A stretch of 64,000 bases of DNA from Microbulbifer mangrovi (GTDB taxonomy: Bacteria > Pseudomonadota > Gammaproteobacteria > Pseudomonadales > Cellvibrionaceae). The stretch is from the NCBI RefSeq assembly GCF_002009015.1, contig NZ_LZDE01000341.1, positions 1 through 64,000 on the forward strand. The letters are read 5' to 3'. Below, one piece after another: positions 63,775 to 64,000 of this stretch. The notes under the pieces are model-generated. The model worked only from the letters and a program-made list of their open reading frames with translations, was not told the DNA's origin and ran no database searches. The position numbers and the translations under genes are program-made. Numbering within the stretch: the first letter of the stretch is position 1; every line of letters begins with the position of its first letter.

Positions 63775-64000
63775 TTACCCTTCTTTTAACGCCATAATAC
63801 CGTCCTGATCCCATTTATCCGAAACGCCTCATCAGATACAAGAGCGACATGAATTCAAAGAACCACTGGAAACTGTTGAATACGAAAAAGGCTCTCGACG
63901 TCCGCAGGTAAGTATCTACGACACTATTGAAAATGAACAGCGATCCACCTGAGCCGACCCGCACACAGGCTACTTACTATCCGACACCAAGCAGATAAAA
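63775..64000. other. Right edge, nothing recognised
   Basis: About 225 bases with a T-rich start, the second CTGATCCCATTTA copy at 63805-63817 and no supportable gene on either strand. A coding region may begin beyond the window. Confidence 0.4.

Overview
The window is a contiguous chromosomal stretch from a gammaproteobacterium. The order comEC - exbB - exbD - msbA - lpxK - kdsB - murB, the order gacA - uvrC - pgsA, and tRNA-Cys/tRNA-Leu genes nearby are shared with Pseudomonas, Cellvibrio and related marine lineages. Lipid A and Kdo synthesis genes, several outer-membrane barrels, a TonB-dependent receptor and many lipoproteins show a Gram-negative envelope. A Cellvibrionales-type marine bacterium (for example a Microbulbifer relative) fits best, but that is an inference from gene order and protein style, not a database match.

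Layout. 1-670: an open frame cut by the left edge, then tRNA-Cys and tRNA-Leu. 768-2768: a serine hydrolase and a secreted HNH-type nuclease. 2897-6128 (minus): pgsA, uvrC and gacA, with a strong terminator between gacA and uvrC. 6597-12545 (minus): the envelope cluster exbB-exbD-msbA-lpxK-kdsB-murB. 12843-14528 (minus): two exported proteins lying between exbB and comEC, where Pseudomonas has none. 14697-17306: comEC. 17590-27037: porin, M1 aminopeptidase lipoprotein, small lipoprotein, M16 protease lipoprotein and a secreted one-heme protein. 27062-31140: OsmC-YcaO fusion, small barrel and an AT-richer acyltransferase gene. 31437-35638 (minus): ABC ATPase, FtsX-type permease and AttH-type lipoprotein. 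35639-37113: an AT-rich patch with a lipoprotein and a broken lipase-like gene. 37141-43516: dbpA, M20 peptidase, DTW protein, GNAT, MmgE/PrpD protein and OsmC. 43639-46488: a membrane protein, an MCE protein with its PqiC-like lipoprotein (no ATPase or permease) and a cytochrome b561. 46543-49912: DUF2306 protein diverging from a NarL-type kinase/regulator pair with a small membrane protein. 50020-56882: DUF1254/1214 protein, M14 peptidase, a methanethiol-oxidase (SelenBP) pair and polB. 57025-61407: TonB receptor followed by an OmpR-type regulator and kinase. 61666-64000: OmpW-type barrel, an unrecognised HExxH protein and a mobile-element-like palindrome at the right edge.

Most of the window is ordinary core genome. 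The points that stand out are: a second, diverged copy of the polB 3' end on the far side of the SelenBP pair, so that the pair is bracketed by ~76-bp direct repeats; an unrecognised cytoplasmic protein with an HETRH zinc motif next to a 16-bp perfect palindrome; the two-gene insert between exbB and comEC; a receptor-plus-two-component unit; and a lipase-like pseudogene with a truncated 5' end and two compensating frameshifts. I found no CRISPR array, prophage, intact insertion sequence or recognised defence system.
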